Assembly (NCBI GenBank): GCA_030762935.1
Contig: CM060896.1
Span: 17,475,527-17,539,526 of the forward strand
DNA length: 64,000 nucleotides
Direction: 5' to 3'
Source: Hymenopus coronatus
Taxonomy: Eukaryota > Arthropoda > Insecta > Mantodea > Hymenopodidae
In this document: one piece after another, positions 21,325 through 31,915 of the stretch
Position numbering within the stretch: position 1 is the first letter of the stretch
How the letters are laid out: the number at the start of each line of letters is the position of its first letter
Notes under the pieces: model-generated
Database searches by the model: none
What the model was told of the DNA's origin: nothing
What the model saw: only the letters and a program-made list of their open reading frames with translations
Translations under genes and position numbers: made by a program

Positions 21325-21580
21325 TCTTTGTTACTTTCTCTACACACACTATGTACACGGTGTATAGAGACAGTATTGTGCGTGCGCATGCATGCATGTG
21401 GACAGCACAGCTCAAAAACAAAAAATTTGTTAAATACCAAACTTGGTATTTAAGTTCAGAATTTTCCAAGGATACAACACAAAGTTCTTCAAGAAGATCC
21501 CCCCACCTCAAACTACCCTTTACATGTAAAAAATTTCCAAAAATTTTATTTTTCAAAAATGGCTTGTATACTTGTAATGT
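21325..21580 (-). repeat. Rep-A copy 6, R, truncated
   Basis: Starts at TTACTTTCTCTACACACACT with the terminal palindrome, continues through TACCAAACTTGGTATTTAAG and CACAAAGTTCTTCAAGAAGA, and stops within the AAAATGGCT block, where the Tc1-like remnant region begins. Confidence 0.85.
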
Positions 21581-21639
21581 TTGGAATTTGACTTATACAT
21601 TTTGTCTTTTAAGTTGCCCCACAAGTAAGACTCAATATA

Positions 21640-22150
21640 TATTTGCCCAGAAGTCATCTTTTGTCCTTTGCCCATCTACAGATAAATTGGAGCGCAGCTC
21701 CCTTTATAACTCAGCCCACACAATCTCAATAGGGTTCAAATCTGGTGAACAGGAAGTCCATTCTACCACTCTGATATCCTGCCTCTATGAAAACCAATTT
21801 GAAAGCTTTTGAGATAGGATGATTATCGTGTACAAATTCCATCAGAATATCTCATCCTCACAGACAAAATCAAAATATTATCCAGTATTATGCTGTACTC
21901 CATACTGTTCAGTATATCGTCAAGCTGTCACAGCACACCTAGACTGCCCCTAGATATTCAGCCCCAACATGATACAGATATGTGGTCACGATGGAATTGT
22001 GAAAACACATATTTTGCAATGTATTATTGGGACTCTTTGGATGACGCACTATCCCTTTCCCTTACATGTGGAAGAAAATGTCACCTTGTCTGAGAATATC
22101 TCATTATTCTGGTTGGCATTTTCCTGTTGAATCTGTTTGAGAAGGGTATG
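21640..22150 (-). pseudogene. Tc1-like transposase remnant
   Basis: On the minus strand, FVHDNHPISKAFKL near 21820 corresponds to the (Q/H)DN.P.H catalytic block. After a frameshift, EWTSCSPDLNPIEIVWAEL near 21700-21760 is the classic Tc1 SPDLNPIE motif with the catalytic Glu. Upstream pieces near 21900-22050 resemble the region between the first and second catalytic residues. It is heavily decayed with no TIRs found, and lies next to Rep-A copy 6. Confidence 0.75.
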
Positions 22151-22794
22151 TTGAGTATTTAAAGGAAAAAAGTTGCCCAAAGTTAGATTCCTAAAATGTG
22201 ACAAATTATTGGTTTTCTTAACAATACTTTTAGTATTTTTTCATACTATACAGATTCTATTTTTCCAGAGAGAGCATTTCGTGTGAGCATATTGCTGTTC
22301 AATAGAATAAACCCTTAAAGAAGCACCATAACAATTATATTATTAACTGCACCAAATGTTATGTATGAAATAAGTATATCTAAAAGAAATAGCTGCTATG
22401 TGTTGACTCAACATCATTAAGAGAAGGAAGTAAGCAAACCTGCAAACATCACCAGAGGAGTAACCTTTGTTTTGCCACAGCGCTACAGTGAACACTCATG
22501 GAAGTTTGCAGGTTTAGTAATGACTTACGAAACAAACTGCATCATATTCTGTGTCTTTAATATTTTACTTAATACTGATCGTTGTTGAAGAAACATAAGT
22601 TATATATTTGATTATGATTATTGATCATGTGTATTAGTTATATTAAGATTTGAAACTTGTGACAACTTATTGCAACCACTACACAACTGTATCTCTACTT
22701 CACAACTGATGGTATATACTAGGCAACAGACTCAGATGAATTTGCCATTCCAGACATGATTCATTATTTTTTGTTCTAAGGGTGCGCATTCCAT
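22151..22794. other. Unassigned intron sequence
   Basis: No gene or element signature seen. Confidence 0.4.
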
Positions 22795-23106
22795 ATTAAA
22801 ACGAAGTAAGTTAAATACCAAACTTGATATTTTAGTTCAGCATCTTCCGAGGATACAACACAAAAACGTTCAAGAAAATCCTACCACTTCAAACTCTCTT
22901 TACATGAAAACAATTTTGAAAATTTTTATTTTTTTTAAAAATGGCTCTAACATTTTTGATTAAAATATGTATATTAAAGATAATTACATGTAAAATAAAA
23001 TGCATATCTTGAATTTTCTGCGAATAATCTCTGAAGACACTTCTAAATGACCTTTGCATTACTGTTAAACCTTGAGAGATAAGACAAAAGTTACTACACA
23101 AAAAAT
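22795..23106 (-). repeat. Rep-A copy 7, R, partial
   Basis: From AAGTTAAATACCAAACTTGA through AAAATGGCTCTAACATTTTT to AAGTTACTACACAAAAAATC. It stops where F copy 8 starts, so copies 7 and 8 meet head-to-head. Confidence 0.85.
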
Positions 23107-23998
23107 CTTATGTGTTACACTCACTTGACTTTCTCTAGCTGTTCTACAAACTTCTTACATAAGATTATTCTTCTTTCTGCACCTTGTTAATTGAGGTATT
23201 CAGCACAATGTTCTTATTACTTAGTTCCTTATAAGTAGGAAGAAAATAAGGGAATACACTAGGCTATATCGATAGTCAAACGTTTTAAAAGCTGTCGTTA
23301 TACGTTTGTTATTACAAATCACTTCTTTTCTTGGCCAGGAGTAGAACAAAGGAAAAACGGACACTTACGTCTGAGAAAAGTGTAAGTACTTCACGACAGA
23401 AACTAATAACAATGAATACCTGGAAAACAGTAAGCTCCACGAAAAAAATGTTTATGACGTAAATTGTGTATTTTAACAAGGCCTACATTTTATGTATAGT
23501 AAGTTTTTGTCTATCTCTTACGGTTTATTAGTTATGCCAAATTAAGCAAAATTCATCCAGAATAAACAGGTCTTTAGAAGCTATTCCCAGAAAATTCAAG
23601 ATATACATTTTATTTGTCAGGCAAATATCTTTAATATACGATATTTTAATCAAAATCGTTAGAGCCATTTTTAAGAAAATCAAAATTTTCGAAAAAAGTT
23701 CCATGTAAAGGGTAGTTTGGGGTTGGGAGATTTTTCTCAAAATCTTTGTATCGCATCCCTGGGAGATACTGAACTGAAATACCAAGTTTGGTATTTTAGC
23801 TACTTTTCGTTTTTGAGTTATCATGCACCCACCCACCCACACCCACACATAGACCTTTTTCTGGAAATGCTTTCTTTTGGATACAGGGGGTCCTAAAACA
23901 TGTATTTCCGGTAAAATCTTGACATCAAATTTTTGGGTGGAATGCAATACTTCTCTATCCCTATGTACATTGTACACACGGGGCAAGTGAAAGTAAAA
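23107..23998 (+). repeat. Rep-A copy 8, F, full length
   Basis: From TATGTGTTACACTCACTTGA to GTGAAAGTAAAAATAG at the terminus, including CTATCTCTTACGGTTTATTA, CAGGCAAATATCTTTAATAT and a CCCAC/CACACA internal microsatellite (23828-23850). On the minus strand it holds a 163-codon frame (23528-24019) similar to frames in other copies. Confidence 0.92.
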
Positions 23999-24765
23999 AT
24001 AGATCTCATTAAAATACACAATTTATCACATTTACACAATTTGTAGAGTTTAATGACTTCTGAGATATTCGCTGTTATTGGTTTCAATTTCAAAATACTT
24101 AAAATTGTTCTCAAACAGATAATCCTCATCTCTCTTTTATTTTATCCCTGGCCATGGTATGAATACCAAATTTCAATGACAATTGCACAGCTTTTAAAAG
24201 ATTTGACAGTTGCTAAACTCGGGGAACTTCATAATGATCCCTGACAGCCAGTACACTGTCTCAGCTGATAAGACGTGTGTCTGCCTCTCTGCCAATAGAT
24301 TCATGCTACGAAAGGAATGATGTCAACCTTGTTACAAGATGTAACAAACATTCCTTAATGCAGTTTCAGCTGGTGCCTAATAATGCTAGTGTAGTGTAAA
24401 TATAAGCAATAATAATGATGATGAGTTTTACTTTAAAAGCAACGATGAAGATGAAGCTGAAGCTGATGAAGATGATTTAGGAGAAGAGGCCCTGCCCAGC
24501 GACTGAGAGGTTTGGTACTGTAGCCATGGACGTGATGGAGTGGCCACGAGGTAAGGCAACTGTCAGGTATCATTATGGATCTCTCCGACTTTAGTGAAAG
24601 TTTATTCCCTTATTTCCCTTCTACTTAAAAAAAAAAGCAAATGAAGACAATTTCTGCTAATGTTTATCTCGATTAGCATTGTGTAGATAGCAGAATAACA
24701 TCTTGTAAGAAGTTTCTTTGCGGAACAATAGAGTCGTGCGAATGGAACACATCAAATTATTTTCA
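23999..24765 (-). repeat. Rep-A copy 9, R, split by a MITE
   Basis: Starts at ATCTCATTAAAATACACAAT directly after copy 8, so the pair is tail-to-tail. It is interrupted at 24208-24600 and resumes with TTTATTCCCTTATTTCCCTT, ending at GAATGGAACACATCAAATTA. Confidence 0.85.
24208..24600. mobile_element. MITE-like insert with imperfect ~40-bp TIRs
   Basis: The left end and the complement of the right end agree at about 28 of 41 positions, with the best block CATAATGAT(C/A)CCTGACAG preceded by CTAAA.TCGG. It sits inside Rep-A copy 9, whose sequence continues on both sides. No coding capacity. The superfamily is unassigned. Confidence 0.6.
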
Positions 24766-25421
24766 TGCAATTGGTGAAGTATTTGGTAACAGAGTGATAA
24801 TTGTAGGCACATGACTTGCTCAATCTCCAGATCTCATGTCTTGAGTTTGACATGTGGGGCAACTATAAGACAAAGTGTATAGATCAAATTCCAAACAATA
24901 CAAGAAGTTAAAATAATATATAGGAAGAAATAATTAACATGCAACATGCGAACAATAATCTGCTGTTGTGCCTGTCTATGAACACACAAGGAGGACATTT
25001 CCATCATCTTAGAAAAATGTTCAAACAATGAAAGGGACTTTTAGTATTGTAATGCACAAAATAATAATGTAACTAGTTGGCCTTATTCAATCATCTATTT
25101 ATTTTGATGTGCAGGGATGAAATGTCCGCAGGCAAGTGGCGCACTACTGCAACTGAGGAAAATTGGAAGTACTTAGCATAAGCAGCTTATCCATAAACGA
25201 AAACAAAATGCTGTTGCATGTATGTTATTGTACATTATTTTTTCTTGGATAACCAGACCAACCTAATGCCAAAATAGTTGATTACTGGATTTGTAGATCA
25301 TTCTAACTACAGATTCTGAAATCTGTAGATAGGTAATCTGTAGCTGAAATATTGCATCTGTGCATCAACATTACTTAAAATGCAATAGTTATTGATTGAT
25401 GTTTACCAAACAAACATGCAT
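24766..25421. other. Unassigned intron sequence
   Basis: No gene or element signature seen. Confidence 0.4.
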
Positions 25422-26215
25422 GCAACAATAAACAGCCTCACACATAGATTAGTAAATGTACCTATGAGCACAACCGAATTCAGCAAAGCGTTAAAAAACA
25501 TAATTCAAACAGCATAACAAAATGGATACAGCAAGAAACTAAACAAAGCAAAGCAGAAAAAAAACCATAATACGAATAACTACCCTAATAGCAGGAAAAA
25601 AACAATATCAACACATTCAAAAAAATTCACTTACCACCCTGAGCATTTAGAAAATTCAAAAAAATCTTCAAAGAACAAAACATCACCCTGACTCCAATAA
25701 ACAGATTTTCTGTCATAAAGTTACTAAATTAAAAAATAAAAGAAGAAATTCCACCAGAAAATAGGTCAAATTAAATGCACAAATTGTGAAAAGTTCTACA
25801 TAGGACAAACCAAAAGAAGTTTAAAAATCAGATCCAAAGAGCACTTTAGAAACCTAAAATTGAAACAAGAAGATAAATCGGCAGTAGCATTTCACTTTTG
25901 GAAAGAAAACCAAAATCTAGATCCAAATCCAGAATTGCTAAAAACCATGTCAGGCCACAATGAACTCACAACCTGGGAAAACATCCTCATATGGAAAAAC
26001 AGAGATCACCTAATACACTTTGAAATCCAGCCAGTAGACAGCTTAGTTAAGAAGTTCATCATTTCGCCACCAGAGAAGAGAGCACAAGCAAACGCAGCCA
26101 GCAATGGCAGTTGGACCCGTGAGGTTGAAATTGAAAGCATAGGCTTTCGAAACTAGTCCCTCATAATAACAATGTAAGTGACGTAGTGTTAAAAAACCAA
26201 CTCAACAAATTAATA
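25422..26215 (+). pseudogene. Penelope-like element remnant, linker plus GIY-YIG domain and 3' end
   Basis: 25440-25560 gives RLVNVPMSTTEFSKALKNII, the helical segment between RT and endonuclease in Penelope-like proteins. 25765-25850 encodes the GIY-YIG core with KCTNCEKFYIGQTKRSLK and SKEHFRNLK. An open 98-codon stretch (25860-26156) finishes the protein with SAVAFHFWKENQN and a basic tail. The 3' end (26105-26215) recurs inverted at 14248-14365. Upstream RT is missing or unreadable, and stops occur before 25765. It belongs to a different lineage from the remnant at 17.4-20.4 kb. Confidence 0.78.
26113..26163 (+). ncRNA. Decayed hammerhead-like motif at the Penelope-like 3' end
   Basis: A perfect 6-bp stem GAAAGC/GCTTTC with loop ATAG (26133-26148) is followed by GAAA (26149-26152) and CTAGTC (26153-26158), the stem II-GAAA-stem III-NUH order of a minimal hammerhead. 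The CTGATGA box is not intact (TGAAATT precedes the stem). The motif overlaps the last codons of the endonuclease frame. The call relies on the known presence of hammerheads in Penelope-like termini. Confidence 0.35.
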
Positions 26216-26260
26216 CACATGCAATAGTTATATTTAAAATCCTATAGAATATTTTTCTAC

Positions 26261-26362
26261 CTTGCATAATCTTGTAGCAGTTTTGAAATCTTTATTTTTA
26301 AGAGCCTCTCGGGCTTCTTTTAAAGTTGCTTTGATTTCTTTAGAATCCATGTCTGGCTGGAT
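26261..26362 (-). CDS. SKIC3: SKIC3/TTC37-like, first coding exon
   Basis: Minus strand. The start codon is at 26348-26350, and 30 codons read MDSKEIKATLKEAREALKNK and then DFKTATRLCK. This closely follows the N-terminus of vertebrate TTC37 (M.SKE.K..LK.AR.A..NK....A...CK). The exon ends in phase 0 at a GTAGAA donor (26251-26260). Twelve bases of 5' UTR (26351-26362) precede the ATG and are bounded by CCATTTCAG, so an upstream untranslated exon should exist at higher coordinates. The intron to exon 2 is about 9.6 kb and contains Penelope, mariner, Tc1 and Rep-A insertions. Confidence 0.88.
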
Positions 26363-26560
26363 CTGAAATGGTTAGAAAAAAAGGTTAAGTACTAGAATAA
26401 TGAAATATAACAACACTAAATTGATTGAAAAAGCTTATTATTACAAGTGTGGAGACATCTTTCAAAATTGAGATTGCATGCCAATCCATTTAATATTAGT
26501 GGTTGTTCAGCATTTTTTACCTCTTGATGCACAAAGTGGATCTTAAGGCAATAAATCAAT

Positions 26561-26619
<59 letters not shown>

Positions 26620-26869
26620 CATGTAAATAAATTTATATGAGCCTTTAGTGTGCTTATATATAGTAACTTTGTTACTCATATTGATTTCCTACTGCCAACC
26701 TTCTAAAGACTCCATATGGCTATTTATGTAGCTCCATGCCATTTATGCAAAGCAAATTGTTAACACCTCTTTTTACTTTCTCCACCATATATATAGTCTG
26801 TTCTGTACATCTCTTTTTGTCACATAAACTAATCCCATTCATTGGCTGCTGTTGTATAATACATTTTAT
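26363..26869. other. 5' intron sequence with a TA microsatellite
   Basis: Lies between the first coding exon and the hAT element. About 22 TA units at 26568-26612. The 8-bp hAT target sequence ATTTTAT with one leading base is at 26862-26869. Confidence 0.6.
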
Positions 26870-29612
26870 CAGGGGCATCGCTTTAGGGGACGCTAATACG
26901 CTGAGCATTCCCTTTATTTTTGTGTGTTTAATTGTTTTAGGTGTATTTTGTTTTTGTTTTCTAACAATTATAGGACAATTATAGTGTGGAATCATTTAGT
27001 TGTGATTTTTTTTGCAGATTTTACTGTTGAGCAGCTGTAATAAGCCTAACTAGCAAACACAAGATTTACAAGTCAATCTGTTCCGTTCGAAACAGCAACG
27101 TACGCTAAGACAAGTCAGCGTTTCACTCTCTGTATGTGATATGGCTAGCAGGACCTTCCCGCAAACACCTGACTATCCACCTGCCTACTCCTCTCGCGTC
27201 TGCAAACCCCTCACATACCTATCGTGCATACACTAGCATTCAGCTGTGAATCCTGGCATGTTTCTGTATTCGCAGTGCTGCTGAGATAATGTCAGTTGTG
27301 TTTGTGAATAAAATTGTAGTACGTAAACTCAAAGTATGTGTTATTTTCGCCACAAGAATGAGTGGCATACCACACCAGCTATAGTGTTGGTGTTTCCATC
27401 CCATATTTTAATTTAATTTAAAGTGTAATAAAGTGTATTGTCATAACAATGAGTGAGATACCTGAAACATTAGATTTGTTAAAGATTGTACTGTCAAAGT
27501 CTATCAGATTACACGTATGAAGAACAATGCGAGCTGAAAGCGAAAAGGCCTACTCCAAAATTAAATATTAAGGAGATTAATCAATCTTCATGGTATGAGA
27601 GGTTCTCCTGGCTTACCGGTAGTTGTGAAACAAACAAAATGTATTATGTTTGCATCCAGTTCGGTGAAAAAGACTTGGGAGTGGTGCACAAAAGGCATGT
27701 CTGATTTCAGTGACTTTATTAAAAAAAGCAATCAAACATCAAGAATCAAAGGTGCATTTGTTAAATAAAGAGAAATTTCAGCTCTTAGGAAGACATTGGA
27801 TGTTTTTTTCCGAAGCTGCACGTCTTCAGGCAATAAAACACAATGAACATGTAGCATTAAATAGACAGGTTCTTGGATGTATAATTCAAACTATCATATA
27901 TCTGCGCAAGACTTACCTTTATGTGGTCATCAAGAAGATGACAAATCAAATAACAGAGGCAATTATTTAGGGCTTCTAAATTTACTTGCTCAAAATGAAT
28001 CGGTTATGTGAGACCATTTACAGTCCACATCAACATTGAAAGGGACTTCGCCGGAGATTCAAAATGAACTTATTGAGGTCATAACTTCAGTTGTTAAGGA
28101 CAAAATTAGGTTGGAAATGCAAGAGAATTCTTTTATTTCAATTCAAGCCAGCGAGACTTTAGACGTGTCTTGCAAGATCCAACTTAGCATCATTTTCCGG
28201 TACTGTGTTCAAGACAGGATTGAGGAACGGTTCATAGGTTTCTATGATGTCTCAAGTGATAAAAGTGGCTCAGGTTTGACAGGTATTGTTCTTAAGGTTT
28301 TGGAAGAGTGGAACATAGATAAAAACAAAGTAAAAAGTCAAACCTACGATGGTTGCTCCGTAATGGCAGGCCAGCAAAGAGGTATACAGCATATAGTAAA
28401 GGAGTTATGCCCTCACACAATCTTTATTCACTGCTACACACACCAGCTGAATCTAGTACTTTTGTATGGTTCAAAAACAATCAAACAAGTACGTTTGTTC
28501 ATATCTGACTTGACAGCAATTCATAGTTTTTTCAGCAAGTCATCCAAACTCATTACACCGCTTACTGAAAAAGGATTTAAGTTGCTGCAGGCCTACACTA
28601 CAAGATGGAACTTCTACTCAAGGGCCGTCACAACTATAATTAAATATTTCAGTCACTTATACCAAGTTTTTAATGCAATAATTGATGATGAACATTCTTA
28701 CTGGGACTATGACACCATAAATTGTGCACGGGGACTCATTAAGTTCATGGATGTCGCAAATTTTGTGTACCTGCTAAGAGTTTATGAGGCATTTGTTACA
28801 TTGACCCTGTGTTTAAAGTTCTGCAGACACTGGTTAATATAAATGCTTGCCATAATGAAATACAACTCGCCATTGCAAATATACAAAACCTAAAATGTGC
28901 ACTTTCATTGAAGAGTGTGTGCAAAATAGTATCCAGTTGAATGCAAATGTAAGTTTCAGTGACTCTCAATAGGCTAGATTGAAAGTGCTAACATACAAAA
29001 TCATTGACTGCCAAGTTCTTCAAATGAAATCCAGATTTGAACATTTTACACAGCTCGAGTTTGTAGAATTACTCAATCAAAAAAAATTCACAGAACATAA
29101 GAAAGAATTTCCTCAGACAAAAAATCTACTGAAGTATTTAGTTGTAAATGGCTTAGACTCGGTGTCTGAGGAGGTGACTAAGCTATTGCGTTTAGTTGTA
29201 ACGTATCCTGCTACAACAAGTGGTGGGAGATCAATGAGTACTCTCACAAGAATTAAAACATACTTAAGAAACTCAATGACCAATCACTGTTTGTGCAACG
29301 TAAGCATTTTAACAGTAGAAAAAAAGTTGTTGGGAGAACTGTCCTCTGATGCTGCATTTATTGTGAAGGTGATTGACACGTTCGCAACAAAGAAAAAATG
29401 ACAGATGGATTAGGTGTATAAGTCAGTTTAGGTTTTCAATATAGCCATTATATTAACATTGTTATTTGTTGTTTTCATTGTCAATCTTAAATCTAATTTA
29501 TAGGCGCAATATTCAATAAAATGTAAAATTACCCAACTCTACCTTTTATTTCTAGCAGTAGGGCATTTAAACTATAGTGTTCCCATTTTTTTTATTTCAC
29601 ACTACGCCACTG
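26870..29612 (+). mobile_element. hAT element, ZMYM1-like, with TIRs and target duplication
   Basis: The left end CAGGGGCATCGC and the complement of the right end CAGTGGCGTAGT agree at 8 of 12 positions. The flanks are CATTTTAT (26862-26869) and GATTTTAT (29613-29620), an 8-bp duplication with one mismatch, as hAT elements make. Length 2,743 bp. The transposase inside is broken. It sits in the 5' intron of the SKIC3-like gene, on the opposite strand. Confidence 0.85.
27449..29401 (+). pseudogene. hAT transposase pseudogene (TTF zinc finger, RNase-H-like core, dimerisation domain)
   Basis: The order matches ZMYM1-like hAT proteins. A TTF-type zinc-finger region (WYERFSWLTGSCETNKMYY, 27590-27670) comes first, then the DUF4371-like catalytic core. 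The core stays open for 268 codons (28036-28842) with SIQASETLDVSCKIQLSIIF, TYDGCSVMAGQQRGIQ and FIHCYTHQLNLVL. The C-terminal dimerisation region (28979-29401) has TSGGRSMSTLTRIKTYLRNS and EKKLLGEL. At least three frame breaks separate these parts (near 27480, 27665-28035 and 28843-28978). The long open middle suggests modest age. Confidence 0.87.
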
Positions 29613-29620
29613 GATTTTAT

Positions 29621-30829
29621 AGAATACAAAATAGCTCTCTCTCTTTTTTTAATGTATTTCCATTTAATAATGTAATAAGTTTATGTAATATCATTTACAA
29701 CCATTTAACCATACAGGGAAAATAGAGCAATACTAAATATTACTATTCCTCTCAAGTAGTTTCAACCTTGCAGTTATTCAACATTAGGCCAAATTACATC
29801 TAGAAATAACCTCAAACTCTTTTCATATTAAATTATGTTTATAACCAATCTACTTCATTTTTTATTATTTTCTTCACCCATTTTCCTTTAATTTTGCCTA
29901 GATAATCCTAAACCTTTCATGCATTTCATATTCACCAACTTTTCAATTTTAAGTTTTGCTCTCATTCCAAGGTTGCATGCCCAATAGATGTCTTACATAC
30001 CACACATTGGGCACCTCTTGATATTTTCAATTTCACTACGCCTGTTCAGCCCCATACAGATCCTTCCCTTGTTCATTGTCAACTTTGTCCGCATGATTTT
30101 CTCTACACCAAATTTTCTTTACTCCCTGCATACCCACAGTGATTTTTTGTTGCTGAAACTACCAATATCTCCTGAATTTCCATATCATCAATTCTTTGTT
30201 TAACTTCTTTCCAAAAGTCACTTTCTTTGCTCTCTCTCTCACACTATTAACCAAAATAATTTTCTCCATGATCTCATTAATTCTATTAACCCAGGTATTT
30301 CTTCCCCACACTTTTTCTTGTCACTAGAGATGATATTCTCCTCTAAACTCTTGATTTTAAACCAGTATTTCAGGCTTCTTATCATTATTTTACCTCTTTA
30401 TTTAATATGATCATTTATGTTAATATAGATAAGTGTTAAATTTATGTTGCCACATTGTATTAATTAGCTATATAACAGAACTAATGTAACTGGAATGCAT
30501 GTAATACATAGGATGATCCTTCAGTTTAAATCTATCTCTCGAAATAATGGAGGCATATGCATCTATTTTATATTGCTTTTATTGCACACCGCTTGTTTGT
30601 CAGATCTGATGGTGCACATTCAGGGAATGAAATACTAAGAAGATTACAAGTTAATGGGAAAAAGTTATAAGAAACAGGATTTAGTAGTAGAAGAAAAAGT
30701 TATGCATTGCATCTAAAAACATTCCACAAGATATTTTATATCACCCTGAATACATAAAAGGCATTTTTGAAAAAGCTCCTCTGTGCATGCATGAATGTGT
30801 GTGTGTGTTACAATAACTTATTACACAGA
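29621..30829. other. Unassigned, pyrimidine-rich sequence
   Basis: 29820-30240 is rich in C and T. No protein-level match recognised in any frame, and no element ends seen. Confidence 0.4.
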
Positions 30830-31665
30830 AAGTTACTGTAAATAAGCTTATTCTTCTATCTATTTCATGCTAATCAAGATAAACACTAGCAGAAACAGCC
30901 TTATAACTTAGTTCCTTATAAGTAGAAGCGAAATAAGGGAACATACTAGGCCAACCAACAGTCTCATGTTTTAAAATGGGGTTGCTATGCATCTGAAACC
31001 AGATTATTTGCATGGACAGAAGTTGACAAGTTCTCACATGAGAAAAGTATTTTAAAAGTGAAATCAATAACAAAGAATATCTTAAACATGGCAAACTCCA
31101 TGAAAAAAATGTATATAACATAAATTGTATGCTTTAACGAACTCTACATTTTTTGTATGTAGTAAGTTTTTGTCTATCTCTTACAGTTTACCAGTTATAC
31201 AATATTCCGCAAAATTCATCCAGAATAAACATGTCTTCAGAGGCTATTCACAGAAAATTGAAGATAAGCATTTTATTTTTCATGTAAATATCTTAAATAT
31301 AATAGATTTTAATCAAAATTGTTAAGAGCCACTTTTAGAAAATCAAAACTTTCGAAATATTTTCCATGTAAAGGGTAGTTGGGGAGTGGTGGGTTTTTCT
31401 TGAAATTCTTTGTATCGCATCCTTGAAAGATACTGAACTTAAATATCCAGTTTGGTATTTCACAGACTTTTCGTTTTTGAGCTATGCTGCCCACATACAC
31501 ACATAGATAGATAGACAGACAGAAACACAGACATTTTTTCTAATAATCTTTTTCCGGATTGAAGTGCCCCAAAATATGTATTTCCATTGAAATCTTGGTA
31601 TCAAATTGTTGGATGCAATATAATACCTTCTCTATATACTAAGTACATATTAGTGTAGAGAAAGT
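30830..31665 (+). repeat. Rep-A copy 10, F, 5'-truncated
   Basis: From AAATAAGCTTATTCTTCTAT through TCTATCTCTTACAGTTTACC, GCATCCTTGAAAGATACTGA and a GATA/CAGA internal microsatellite (31500-31530) to GTGTAGAGAAAGTGAAA. Confidence 0.9.
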
Positions 31666-31915
31666 GAAAAGCAAAACTCAAAATGTTAAACAAGTACCAA
31701 ATTTGGTATTTAAGTTAATTTCTTACAAAAGGGTACACCCAACAATTTTCTAGAAAGCCAACCAACCCATGGAAATAAAGGAAAATCTTTTATTCTTTCA
31801 TTTTCTCTAAAATGGTGCTAACATTTTGATTAAAATTCAATATTTTTAAGACATTTACATAAAAAACTAGCGATACAGTCAGAAGTACAGTAGACATCCC
31901 CTTTTTGTGCAACTT
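31666..31915 (-). repeat. Rep-A copy 11, R, partial, tail-to-tail with copy 10
   Basis: Starts at AAAGCAAAACTCAAAATGTT and TACCAAATTTGGTATTTAAG, runs through AAAATGGTGCTAACATTTTG, and decays near 31915. Confidence 0.8.
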
